Of a DNA stretch of 54,607 bases, positions 1 to 8,034 are shown in pieces. The position numbers and the translations under genes were made by a program. Source of the stretch: Thermoplasmata archaeon. Lineage in GTDB: Archaea; Thermoplasmatota; Thermoplasmata; Thermoplasmatales; Thermoplasmataceae. How positions within the stretch are numbered: position 1 is the first letter of the stretch; every line of letters starts with the position of its first letter. Below the pieces are notes generated by a model that had not been told where the DNA came from, did no database searches, and saw only the letters and a program-made list of their open reading frames with translations. The stretch lies in the NCBI GenBank assembly GCA_021809755.1, contig JAJZJZ010000004.1:1-54607 (forward strand), read 5' to 3'.

Positions 1-2
1 CA

Positions 3-668
3 ACATCAACAACAGTCTCATTCAGTGCAGTTGACGGAACATACTCCTACACAATAGGTGCAGTCTCAGGTTATACATCCTCACCATCAAGCGGATCAGT
101 AACTGTAAACGGAGCATCAGCAGGAGTTAGCATAGCATTCTCGGCATCAACTACCAGCTACCCAGTTGGAACCTATGTTATTGTAAATGCAACCTCGTCG
201 AATATCTATCTTTACACATTGCCAGAAGCTGAGAAATTCACTGTTTCCAATACGGTTACTGTGAACAATGTTGTTCTATATCTGGGAGGTGGATCCGGTA
301 CGGTTTCATTCTCAATAGGAACATCACGTGGAGGATCTCAAACGCTGGGAACTACCGATGTAACAATTGGTTCTTCTACAGGATGGGTGAAAGTATTCTT
401 CAATGATGTCACTTTGACATCAGGCACCGATTACTTCCTTAACGTAAACCTTGTATCAGGGAGCACACAGTGGGGTTACACATCTTCGCCATCAGTTGAC
501 ACAGGAGCATTACAGGACTTCTGGTACAGTGGATCAACGCTGTATCATGACAACACATATCCGGACATTTTTTCCATTGGGTATAACACACAATCTACAG
601 CAGCGATACTGGGGCAGATGTTCTCAGACAACACAATGTCAGGTGTAAACCTACCAAATATTTTTTAA
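3..668 (+). CDS. Surface/secreted protein, 5'-truncated by window edge
   Basis: The reading frame is open from the first bases of the window, so this is the C-terminal part (about 221 residues) of a longer protein. The visible sequence is rich in Ser, Thr, Gly, Val and Asn and has almost no charged residues, as in exported beta-sandwich domains. The first part contains a YSYTIGAVSGYTSSPSSG-like segment, resembling the Ig/PEGA-like repeats that are common in Thermoplasmata surface proteins and thermopsin-like proteases. The second half (from about base 219) has alternating hydrophobic strands that suggest a carbohydrate-binding-like jelly roll. No membrane anchor is seen at the end. The function is unknown; the surface location is inferred from composition. 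A T-rich tract follows the stop. Confidence 0.6.
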   Translation, partial: TSTTVSFSAVDGTYSYTIGAVSGYTSSPSSGSVTVNGASAGVSIAFSASTTSYPVGTYVIVNATSSNIYLYTLPEAEKFTVSNTVTVNNVVLYLGGGSGTVSFSIGTSRGGSQTLGTTDVTIGSSTGWVKVFFNDVTLTSGTDYFLNVNLVSGSTQWGYTSSPSVDTGALQDFWYSGSTLYHDNTYPDIFSIGYNTQSTAAILGQMFSDNTMSGVNLPNIF

Positions 669-683
669 ATCCACAATAAATAA

Positions 684-704
684 TTTTTTTATTTTTAATT
701 TTTC
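684..704 (+). terminator. T-rich tract after surface-protein gene
   Basis: Runs of 7, 5 and 5 T residues begin about 16 bases after the stop codon on the coding strand, without a stem-loop. Oligo-T stretches are the usual intrinsic termination signal of archaeal RNA polymerase. The rest of the stretch to base 936 is AT-rich and I see no gene in it. Confidence 0.4.
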
Positions 705-936
705 TAATATAATTATTATTGTCTATTTTTAAGACCTATTATGTCAGGATATTCATTAATTAATCTCTTACGAACACAATTTCAAGCAAGCATTCTACTA
801 TCTAATTTCTGGTTGTAATGAATCAAAGAAAACTTCATTATTAGTTTCACAAATTGTAGAAACAGTATAGACCATGATAATTTAAGCTGAAAAGTAAAGT
901 AAAAAAGGGAATGTCTTATCTAATTTCTGTCTAATC

Positions 937-1305
937 TCATTTTTCTATGCTTTCTATTAAACTTAACAAGTACTCTTTTTGAGGCATTTCCTCTATGGCC
1001 TTCAATAGATTGACACTATCAACCATTCTATCTTCTTCCGGGAGTTCAAATTGAGCCTCAAGTCTGGTTGCCATTATATTTTTCAAATTTACATTTTTAA
1101 GCGAAATAAAAACTTCCATACTTACTTTACAAAATTCTATATATTTCTTATCGTCGGTATCTCTTGCAAGGTTTATTAGTAATTTCTTGAAACTTTCTAC
1201 CTGCCCTTCAAACTTTAGCTTTAAAAGATCGTTGAAGAATTTTTCCATTTCAGTCTTTTTTTCTTGCGGTGATCCATTTGCAATAAGCTCATAATTTATT
1301 TTCAT
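937..1305 (-). CDS. Hypothetical protein, 122 aa, helical
   Basis: I do not recognise this protein. It is Lys/Glu-rich, apparently all-helical and soluble, with amphipathic stretches around residues 15-50 and 60-120 and no membrane segment or cysteine cluster (a single Cys). An AT-rich TATA-like element (GTTTATTATG on the minus strand) lies about 22-31 bases upstream of the ATG, which fits leaderless transcription from this start. The next gene upstream on the same strand starts at 2330 and ends 101 bases away, so co-transcription is possible but not shown. It could be a small regulatory or adaptor protein; nothing in the sequence decides this. Confidence 0.5.
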   Translation of the reverse strand: MKINYELIANGSPQEKKTEMEKFFNDLLKLKFEGQVESFKKLLINLARDTDDKKYIEFCKVSMEVFISLKNVNLKNIMATRLEAQFELPEEDRMVDSVNLLKAIEEMPQKEYLLSLIESIEK

Positions 1306-1406
1306 TCATTTACATAGCACGAAACATAATAAACTATTTTCCTGAAGAAGGCTGAAAGGGTAAAAAAAAATTATTTGAAGTTAGAGTTTAAGTTATTATT
1401 GAAATT

Positions 1407-2330
1407 TCATTCTGGTTTGTCAACTTTATCTGCAAAAGACAGGAACATTTTCCATCTTGGGAATTTTTCAAAAGTGTTGAATAGCAGTGAGTAAAATTCT
1501 GTGCTACTGACTTCAGGAACTATAAAACCCATTGAAAACATTCGACCATCCAACTTCTGGGGCAGCGCAAGAATCGGAATACCAATTTCTGCAGCTTTCG
1601 ATGAAATATATTCAACAACTTCATTCCTAAATTTAGTTTCAAATATATGTTCCGCAGAACTAATTTCATTGATACTGGGATCGCCAACTTTCAATAAACC
1701 ATGTCTATCCCTGAAAACGGCGCTAATTTCACCATCAGTGATATACCTTATTTGTCTGTTCCACCCCATTCCAAGGATCTGAACTATTGGATCCTTCCTT
1801 ATATCGACAGCTTCTGGTGGAATTTCAGAGGTAGCTTCGATATAGTCAATGTTGGTAATCTCCGCCACTCTCCTGAACATGTCGAGTATTCCTTCAGCCT
1901 CTCCTAGGTAATTAACTTTAAAATCCTTTAATTTGGCCGATACCTCAGCAATCAGGCTAGACACAAATTTCAAATGAACGCTGTGAAATCTGAAAAAGAT
2001 GTTAGTTACCCCATTTATATTGATTAGTGCATCAATTACAACGGAGTTTGATGAAATAAGCTTCTTGTGTAAGGTAAATAGGGCAGAATTTGTTATATCT
2101 TCTGAAGAAGAGTAAAAAAGATCATGCTCCTTGAGCGTGGTCTCAGATTTTAAAAAGTCGTTTCCTTTCTTTGGAATATTTAGAATTAATATTCCCCTTT
2201 CTCCTTGCATTTTAATTCTTCCAATAGATATAATATCTTTACCGGTTAGTATGCCCGATGTATTATCTTCAGTTACAAATTTCAGTTGGCATCTTTTATC
2301 TAAAACTCTATGAAAGTCTTTTATGATCAT
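1407..2330 (-). CDS. Hypothetical protein, 307 aa
   Basis: I do not recognise a family. The protein is soluble, with a mixed alpha/beta pattern. The N-terminal part (residues 1-60) looks beta-rich with an IGRIKMQGERGILILNIP segment. A helical middle (about 110-165) is followed by an alpha/beta C-terminal region in which Trp and Gly residues (ILGMGWNRQIRYI) may form a core motif. There is no signal peptide or membrane span, and Cys is nearly absent. It lies in the same direction as the ComA-like gene (stop at 2467) but 136 bases apart, so it probably has its own promoter. Codon and base use match the neighbours, so it does not look recently acquired. Confidence 0.55.
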   Translation of the reverse strand: MIIKDFHRVLDKRCQLKFVTEDNTSGILTGKDIISIGRIKMQGERGILILNIPKKGNDFLKSETTLKEHDLFYSSSEDITNSALFTLHKKLISSNSVVIDALININGVTNIFFRFHSVHLKFVSSLIAEVSAKLKDFKVNYLGEAEGILDMFRRVAEITNIDYIEATSEIPPEAVDIRKDPIVQILGMGWNRQIRYITDGEISAVFRDRHGLLKVGDPSINEISSAEHIFETKFRNEVVEYISSKAAEIGIPILALPQKLDGRMFSMGFIVPEVSSTEFYSLLFNTFEKFPRWKMFLSFADKVDKPE

Positions 2331-2466
2331 AAACAGGTATAATCTAGAATGATATGAATCTTTTTTGTTTGAAAATGTAAACGAAAGAAAGCAGGAGTTG
2401 GTTAGTAATAAAATTACTTTCTTGATACAACTGGAAAATATTTGGTAAAAGCATTGGGTTATGTTT

Positions 2467-3444
2467 CTATCTTACGAATGAATAAATTTTTCTTCTTAGG
2501 TCTCTGATATCTGTGTTTTCCTGAATCAAATTAGCGTGCAGAAGTTCCATCAAAGCTTTTTGTACAGTTCTTCTGCTGAGTCCAGTGGCATTTATCAGGC
2601 TACCCTGGTCAATTTTGACAGAGTTCTTGATTATATGCAAGACAAATTTTGTAGCAGGGCTCCCTTCAAAAAGTTCCAGGTGTCTGTCCATACTGAATGT
2701 ATCTCCTCGTAATGATAACCTTTGACTGGCAAGGGAAGCAATGGAGTCCATTGAAATATTCCCTAAATTAATTTTTTTGCCGTATCTAAGAATGAGCTCA
2801 ACCTGCTGTTTTTCCATGGGCGCCTCAATCATTACCTTTTCATGACCGGTATATTCCACTATGGAATCAGCCCATTCCCATTTAATATTACCAAGTTCGT
2901 CATAAATTTCTACACCTTTTCCAGTCTCTCTTCCTTCTATAATAATCATCTCTGGATTAAATTCCAATGCTTCACCTATTTTGTCAATGGTCTCATTTAG
3001 GGTAAGCTGCTCCGCCTTCCTTTTTTTCCCGACTTCCATTATAAGAATCAGATCGTTAGATGATGCAAATTCTGCAGCTATTTTTCTTTCCTTCTTTGGA
3101 ATATTGCAGACGCCTTCACTTATTTCTATATAATTGAAGCCGGAACTTTTTAGTAATTTTAGCCCTTTTTCTAACTTTCCCTTTACAAAGCAAGTTTCGA
3201 GAAAAGTTCCGCCGTTACTGACACCGATTCCATAGGATTTAATCTGGGAAATTCTATTACTTAGGGAGTTCGTATCGGTTAAAAAGGAAAGCCCCCATCC
3301 TATCTTAACGTAGGTTACAAATGTAGATAGTAACTTTAGAATGCTTAAATCTCTAGACAATCTATCAATAACCATTGTTTTGCCTATACCTTCCGTTAAC
3401 TCTACTTCAATATCTGAAATATCTGATCCATAGAAATTTTGCAT
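2467..3444 (-). CDS. ComA-like phosphosulfolactate synthase with C-terminal winged helix
   Basis: ComA enzymes add sulfite to phosphoenolpyruvate to make phosphosulfolactate, the first step of coenzyme M synthesis; plant HSA32 proteins share the fold. Numbered from the upstream GTG-less frame start at 3510, the ComA signatures are VKIGWG (68-73), GVSNGGTFLE (96-105), EISEG (129-133), MEVGKK (158-163), IIEGRETGKG (190-199), EAP (229-231) and LRGDTF (267-272). ComA normally ends there. This protein continues with about 70 residues, in which 285-347 read as a winged helix-turn-helix (GLSRRTVQKAL recognition helix). I chose the ATG at 3444 (residue 23 of the longer frame) because the preceding residues have no ComA counterpart and a TATA-like stretch lies 17-26 bases before it. 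It is divergent from the sulfate-reduction genes. A methanogenic role is unlikely here; a sulfonate enzyme or a sulfite-sensing regulator are both possible. Confidence 0.75.
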   Translation of the reverse strand: MQNFYGSDISDIEVELTEGIGKTMVIDRLSRDLSILKLLSTFVTYVKIGWGLSFLTDTNSLSNRISQIKSYGIGVSNGGTFLETCFVKGKLEKGLKLLKSSGFNYIEISEGVCNIPKKERKIAAEFASSNDLILIMEVGKKRKAEQLTLNETIDKIGEALEFNPEMIIIEGRETGKGVEIYDELGNIKWEWADSIVEYTGHEKVMIEAPMEKQQVELILRYGKKINLGNISMDSIASLASQRLSLRGDTFSMDRHLELFEGSPATKFVLHIIKNSVKIDQGSLINATGLSRRTVQKALMELLHANLIQENTDIRDLRRKIYSFVR

Positions 3445-3556
3445 GTTTTCAGGGGGTCGTATACTTATATCTGTATTTAATTTTACTATAAATACGCAAA
3501 TATTACACATAAATTAACTAACAATAAGAAATTTAGGCAAGTTAAAATCAGCTTGT
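3445..3556. promoter_or_regulatory. Divergent promoter region, comA-like / cysH
   Basis: This 112-base AT-rich region separates the two divergent sulfur genes. A perfect inverted repeat TTAACT (3514-3519) / AGTTAA (3540-3545) with 20 bases between the arms lies just before the reductase start, and CAAGTT/AGCTTG (3538-3555) forms a second, imperfect dyad. A TATA-like CTATAAATAC lies at 3486-3495. These are candidate operator and promoter elements; the winged helix fused to the ComA-like protein is an obvious candidate binder, but that is inference. Confidence 0.35.
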
Positions 3557-4246
3557 ATGAATCAAGTCTATGGCGATGAAACATTGTGGAAAATCCTCGA
3601 GGCATCTAAAGATACCTTCGGAGATGATATAGTCTTTCTGTGCAGTTTCAGCAATGAAGATATGATAATCTTAGATTCACTGTGCAGAAATAAGATAAAT
3701 ATTGATACATATACAATAGATACCGGAAGATTAAACCCCGAAACATACGAATTTATTGATGAGATATCAAAGCGTTATGAAATTAAGCTGAACTATTTAG
3801 TGCCTGAGAGTGTGCCACTTCAAACAATGCTTTTACAAAACGGCCCTCAACTATTTTATGAAAGCATTGAAAAGAGAAAATTATGCTGTAAAATCAGGAA
3901 AGTAGATCCACTTTCAAAGTTGTTATGTGGTAAAAAAGCTTGGATCTCAGGAATAAGATCCACTCAGACGGAGGAAAGGAAAAGATCCAAGATGTATGAA
4001 AACACAAACGGATTGACGAAGATTAATCCACTAATAGAGTGGACAGACGAGAAGGTAAATGCAGTTATTCAAAACCTAGGAATACCCTCAAATAGACTTT
4101 ATGACAAGGGATATAGGAGCATAGGTTGCCAACCCTGTACCAGACCTGTTTTTCCTGGAGAAGGAGAAAGGGATGGAAGATGGTGGTGGGAAAATGGGTC
4201 CAAAGAATGTGGCATTCACACATCAAATTTCGGTGACTCTCAATGA
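3557..4246 (+). CDS. cysH: APS/PAPS reductase, assimilatory
   Basis: This enzyme reduces adenylylsulfate (APS) or PAPS to sulfite in the cytoplasm. It has the PP-loop nucleotide-binding fold at the N-terminus (about 20-60). The iron-sulfur type is shown by paired cysteines Cys110-Cys111 and Cys191-Cys194 and by the catalytic-tail motif ECGIH with Cys218. The CC...CxxC pattern binds a 4Fe-4S cluster and is typical of enzymes that use APS. At 229 aa it is normal for the family. The stop overlaps the start of ATP sulfurylase (ATGA), so the two are translationally coupled and act in sequence: sulfate to APS to sulfite. Only the substrate choice (APS or PAPS) is uncertain; no APS kinase is seen nearby, which favours APS. 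Confidence 0.92.
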   Translation: MNQVYGDETLWKILEASKDTFGDDIVFLCSFSNEDMIILDSLCRNKINIDTYTIDTGRLNPETYEFIDEISKRYEIKLNYLVPESVPLQTMLLQNGPQLFYESIEKRKLCCKIRKVDPLSKLLCGKKAWISGIRSTQTEERKRSKMYENTNGLTKINPLIEWTDEKVNAVIQNLGIPSNRLYDKGYRSIGCQPCTRPVFPGEGERDGRWWWENGSKECGIHTSNFGDSQ

Positions 4247-5424
4247 TACCCCCATATCATGGTGGTTCTAGGGTCAAAATTCCAGATCTGCAAAATTCAG
4301 GATTTGATGTTTTACCAAGAGTGGTTATAGATGAGCGTATCTATATTATTCTAAGTTTGTTAAAGATCGGAATTCTTAGTCCAGTCGATTCATTTCATAA
4401 TTATGAGGAAACAATGGAAATATCAAGCGAGGGGAGAATGTTGAATGGCCTGGTCTGGTCCATTCCAATTCTTCTTCCTGTCAAAGAACATGAATTATAT
4501 GGATTTATGGAAGGTGATGACATCGCACTGGAATTTAATAATAAGATCGTTGCAATCATGCGAGTAGGAGAAAAGTTTTCCCTCGATATATATGAATATT
4601 GTCAGAGAATATTTGGTACAATAAATCATGATCATCCTGGGGTAAGAAGTACACTTGAAAAGGGAAATAAATTTGTTTCTGGCCGTATTAAAGGAATCAG
4701 TAATTATGATACACATTTTTCATATTTGCAACCCGATCCAGATAAACTTAGAGAACTGTTCAATATGAGAGGTTTTAAAACGGTGACTGCATTTCAGACA
4801 AGAAATCCTCCTCATAGGGGGCACGAATTCCTTCATAAATATTCTCTACTCTCTACAGACGCCTTATTCATAAACCCTGTCTTGGGACCAAAGAAGAGTG
4901 GAGACTTTTCAGATCAGGAGATATTCCAATCTTATCGCGTATATCTCGAAAAGTATTTGCCCAGGGAGAGAACCATTCTTATGCCACTTATTTATGCAAT
5001 GCAATATGCAGGACCAAAGGAGGCAATAATGCACATGATTATGAGAAAAAATTTGGGATGTACCCATTTTGTCATAGGAAGGGATCACGCGGGAGTTGGA
5101 ACATTCTATAGTCCTTACGCTGCAAGGGATTATGTTATGACATTTACGGATATAGGAATTCAGCCAGTTTTTCTGAAGGAGGCATATTACTGTAAGGTTT
5201 GTGCAGAAATTTCAAATGATGATATATGCCCACACGATGACTCTCATAAGATCCACTTTAGTGGGACAAAGATTCGTTCCTTATTTCTAGAAAGAAAGGA
5301 ACCATTACAATTTGAAATGAGGAGTGAAATATATAACAAAATTGTTGAAATCCGATCAGTAAAGCAAAACTCTCTTGAAATACCAGAAGAAGGTCTATTT
5401 GACAGATCACCAACTGTTGAATAG
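4243..5424 (+). CDS. sat: ATP sulfurylase (sulfate adenylyltransferase)
   Basis: It makes adenylylsulfate and pyrophosphate from sulfate and ATP, the activating step for sulfate reduction. The signature motifs are QTRNPPHRGH (185-194) and GRDHAGVG (279-286). A zinc-ribbon-like CKVC...CPH cluster (317-331) is the metal site typical of archaeal and thermophilic forms. At 393 aa it matches stand-alone archaeal enzymes without a fused APS kinase domain. The ATG overlaps the cysH stop by four bases. Together with cysH it forms a two-gene operon; no sulfate transporter is seen next to it. Confidence 0.95.
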   Translation: MIPPYHGGSRVKIPDLQNSGFDVLPRVVIDERIYIILSLLKIGILSPVDSFHNYEETMEISSEGRMLNGLVWSIPILLPVKEHELYGFMEGDDIALEFNNKIVAIMRVGEKFSLDIYEYCQRIFGTINHDHPGVRSTLEKGNKFVSGRIKGISNYDTHFSYLQPDPDKLRELFNMRGFKTVTAFQTRNPPHRGHEFLHKYSLLSTDALFINPVLGPKKSGDFSDQEIFQSYRVYLEKYLPRERTILMPLIYAMQYAGPKEAIMHMIMRKNLGCTHFVIGRDHAGVGTFYSPYAARDYVMTFTDIGIQPVFLKEAYYCKVCAEISNDDICPHDDSHKIHFSGTKIRSLFLERKEPLQFEMRSEIYNKIVEIRSVKQNSLEIPEEGLFDRSPTVE

Positions 5425-5455
5425 GTTTAATAGGGATGATGGATAAATCCTTCAG

Positions 5456-5977
5456 ATGATCCTAACTTCCGTAACAACAAATACGAATAACAACCCACAA
5501 GGCTTAAACAGCGCATATTTCTTATTGATTTTTATCGTATTGATTTTAGTTTTAAGAATAAAGAGAATTGGCAGAAATAGAAGCATTAGCCCTCAAAGGA
5601 TGGCAGGGATTATAGTTTTATATTCAATACTTGCTTATATAACATTAATTGGGGCTCCAACACTTGGTGGTTACCTATATTATATTTTGGTTCTTGCTAC
5701 AATCTGTGGAGTCTTACTGGGAATTCAAATAACCAATAAAATTGAAATAAAATATGTTTCTGGAAAAATTACATATCAAAGACCATACATCCTCAGTATT
5801 CTGTTTTTAAGTCTGTTTGTTGTAAGAGAAATTGCGTATCTCATCATAAGCCAGCCTTGGATATTTTCATATATTGCCATAGCCATATTTATCTCTCTGG
5901 GTTTAATTGTAGGGGAGATGGTAACGATTTTCAAAAAGGGAAGAGTCAATGGAAGTAAACAGCCCGAAATAAGCTAA
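5456..5977 (+). CDS. Small integral membrane protein, 173 aa (CcdC/DUF1453-like?)
   Basis: The protein has about five hydrophobic helices (near 18-36, 48-66, 70-90, 110-128 and 134-156). A basic loop after the first helix reads RIKRIGRNRSISPQR. This helix-basic loop-SPxR arrangement resembles the CcdC/DUF1453 family of small membrane proteins, which have no firm biochemical role. The ATG at 5456 has a weak TATA-like element (TTTAATA) about 29 bases upstream and lies 31 bases after sat, so it may be transcribed alone or by readthrough from the sulfur operon. The family assignment is tentative. Confidence 0.55.
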   Translation: MILTSVTTNTNNNPQGLNSAYFLLIFIVLILVLRIKRIGRNRSISPQRMAGIIVLYSILAYITLIGAPTLGGYLYYILVLATICGVLLGIQITNKIEIKYVSGKITYQRPYILSILFLSLFVVREIAYLIISQPWIFSYIAIAIFISLGLIVGEMVTIFKKGRVNGSKQPEIS

Positions 5978-6032
5978 TTTTGAAATTCAATAACAATGAA
6001 AGTTTTTAATTCAACTCTAACATAAAGACTAA

Positions 6033-6398
6033 ATGAAGTTGGATGAAAAGAGAAGTTTTGAAATTTTATCCTCTCTAAGGGTTATGGGAGATCCTGAATA
6101 CGGTGGAACTGGATCAATTAGTGAAAATATATTAGTTGGATATCTTTATGGCTTATTAAGCGAAAAGTCAAGTGCAGTAATCAGGGTTGACCGGGAAGAT
6201 ATGAAAGTCATTAAGTATGGTGTCAATTCCTATATAATATGGTTCGACGACATTATAGATGATCTTGATGAGAATGAGGTTCAGGAAGAATCATACGAAG
6301 AGCCAGAACTTGATGATATTATGCTAATGCCGGTAGCAATAGAAGGTCCATTTAATGACCGTGAAATTATGGAATTGATACATGAAGGAGCAATTTAG
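6033..6398 (+). CDS. Hypothetical acidic protein, 121 aa
   Basis: I do not recognise this protein. It is strongly acidic, with a run of Asp/Glu around residues 72-95, and has no membrane segment or cysteine. The first half seems to be a small alpha/beta domain, the acidic stretch may be a linker, and a short helix follows. A TATA-like TTTTTAATTC lies about 27 bases before the ATG, consistent with a leaderless transcript. The 200 bases after it contain no gene that I can see. Confidence 0.5.
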   Translation: MKLDEKRSFEILSSLRVMGDPEYGGTGSISENILVGYLYGLLSEKSSAVIRVDREDMKVIKYGVNSYIIWFDDIIDDLDENEVQEESYEEPELDDIMLMPVAIEGPFNDREIMELIHEGAI

Positions 6399-6598
6399 TT
6401 CGATTCAAGAGTTATTTCCATTCTCAATCTCATAACCGCCCAATCTCAAACTATACTTTTTTCACTTCACCCAAAATAGCATTATCTAAATATTTGAGAA
6501 TATCCCACTTGTGGTTGCACTATAATCCATCTAAATTAAACGAAAAGTCCATAAGTTATTCTTTTTGAAGTAATAGATTGTAAAGAATTAAATTGATA

Positions 6599-7228
6599 CT
6601 AACGGTTACCCATTTCACTCATTATTGCGGCCATAATCAACACGAGAAGTCTGTCTGCATTTCCGGTAAATTCCAGCTTCCATCTATCTCTCATTGATAA
6701 AATTGGGGCATGTAAATTAGCTGTTATGTTTCCATCTTTGTCCAGAACTTCAATAAGTTTTTTGTACCCTCTATACTCACTTCTAAGTAGGATTGTTCCG
6801 TCAAGTTCCGTTATCTCAATATATTCCTTTGCTAATGCCATCATCTTATGTTTAGCTGAGTACATCTCATTTTTTCCATCGCCATCCATTATTTTGAAAA
6901 TATGAGTATTGGATAGAAGGTTTCCATCTGTAACGGTATAAAAGAAATTGCCTCCAGTATCTCCTATTTTGAAATTTAGCAATCCTGATAGAGTTTGAGC
7001 TATCTTAGCAAATCCTCTTGCAGGCTCTGCTGATGGATCTGGTGAAGTATCGTAATTTACAGTCAATATTACTTCGTCCTGTTCATTCTTTACCATCTTG
7101 GTTCGATATCTTTCGAAATTGATTGGTACCCCTTCTATCTGAGGGCGTACAATTTTCTGGTCCATTAGATATAAAGTATTTTGTTCGATCAGCGATTCAC
7201 TTATTTTACGAACATCTTCCTGATTCAT
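6599..7228 (-). CDS. LURP-one-related / tubby-C-like fold protein
   Basis: The N-terminal YLMDQKIV motif and the following series of beta-strands, with a central hydrophobic helix near the C-terminus (DRLLVLIMAAIM), resemble the LURP-one-related/phospholipid-scramblase-like family, which folds as a 12-stranded barrel around one helix. These prokaryotic members have no defined function; membrane-lipid or signal binding has been suggested for relatives. The frame extends upstream to 7300. I chose the ATG at 7228 because a clear TATA box (ATTAAATAT on the minus strand) lies 20-28 bases before it and the 24 preceding residues look non-coding. The assignment rests on pattern recognition only. Confidence 0.55.
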   Translation of the reverse strand: MNQEDVRKISESLIEQNTLYLMDQKIVRPQIEGVPINFERYRTKMVKNEQDEVILTVNYDTSPDPSAEPARGFAKIAQTLSGLLNFKIGDTGGNFFYTVTDGNLLSNTHIFKIMDGDGKNEMYSAKHKMMALAKEYIEITELDGTILLRSEYRGYKKLIEVLDKDGNITANLHAPILSMRDRWKLEFTGNADRLLVLIMAAIMSEMGNR

Positions 7229-7441
7229 TTGTGTACTAATAAAAAAATATTTAATAATTTTTCCACATGTGTAATTTTGCAACTGAAAGCCTTCATACAA
7301 ATATAATTTCGGTGAACGATAACATATTAAATTTTTAGAGCAGTTTCTTAGGAAGAGAAGCTAAGTTAGGGAAGATCAGTCCATTGAAATAACTACTATT
7401 TTATATGGCGAAAAGCAAATTCTAATCACATTATAAAAGAT

Positions 7442-7515
7442 GCTCCGGCCGGGATTTGGACCCGAGTCGAGGGATTGAGAGTCCCTTATGCTTGACCTGG
7501 CTACACCACCGGAGC
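7442..7515 (-). tRNA. tRNA-Glu (anticodon CTC)
   Basis: On the minus strand the 74 bases fold as a cloverleaf. The acceptor stem is GCTCCGG/CCGGAGC. The D stem starts GTGT. The anticodon stem AGGGA/TCCCT encloses the loop CTCTCAA with anticodon CTC, and the T stem is TCGGG/CCCGG. There is no intron and no encoded CCA. An AT-rich TATA-like element lies about 26 bases upstream (near 7541). Confidence 0.93.
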
Positions 7516-7581
7516 TTCACACCTCATTCTTTTTCCTGATTTATTATTTGTTATTGTTTCTCTCAATAATCTTTAATGCCT

Positions 7582-8034
7582 CTAATTGGATTTGATTGCA
7601 TTCTCAATAGTATTAAGAACCTCTAAAAACTGCTCTTTCGTTTCAAGATCAATTGGAGCAAAAATCTTTGAAATATTCTCTTCATATTTCCTCTTCAGTT
7701 CGTTATAGAGAACTATTCCAGCAGGCTTAAGTTCAATATTAATAATTCTTCTATCGCTAGAGGAACGTACTCTCTCCACAAATCCTTTTTTTTCAAGTTT
7801 ATCGATTATGCCTGTAATCCATGGTTGTGTTATGAGATTTAATTCTGCCAATTTCACCATTGGGCAGGCTCCTAATGATGAGAGTGTTTTCAGAATTCTA
7901 AATTCGATTATGCCTATTCCGTATTTATTTAGGAAAGCTTCAAGGTTCTTGTATAAAATCTTGTAGACAGAAGAGAATTCTTTCCATATCTTGAAATCTA
8001 TATTACTGTCTAGATCGTTATTTTCCGCTTCCAT
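7582..8034 (-). CDS. MarR-family transcriptional regulator
   Basis: At 150 aa it has the size and layout of MarR proteins. An N-terminal dimerisation helix is followed by a winged helix (about 55-115) with [20 protein letters not shown] as the DNA-binding helices and the wing motif [13 protein letters not shown]. It is acidic near the N-terminus. The start overlaps the end of the MFS transporter gene by 17 bases, so both are read from the promoter before the transporter. MarR proteins commonly repress an adjacent exporter and release DNA when they bind an aromatic or drug ligand; that this one controls its own operon is inferred from the arrangement. Confidence 0.88.
   Translation of the reverse strand: MEAENNDLDSNIDFKIWKEFSSVYKILYKNLEAFLNKYGIGIIEFRILKTLSSLGACPMVKLAELNLITQPWITGIIDKLEKKGFVERVRSSSDRRIINIELKPAGIVLYNELKRKYEENISKIFAPIDLETKEQFLEVLNTIENAIKSN

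Noticed and set aside
3485-3510. Start of the ComA-like protein at 3510
   Set aside because: The 22 extra residues match no part of ComA, while the ATG at 3444 has a TATA-like element at the expected distance.
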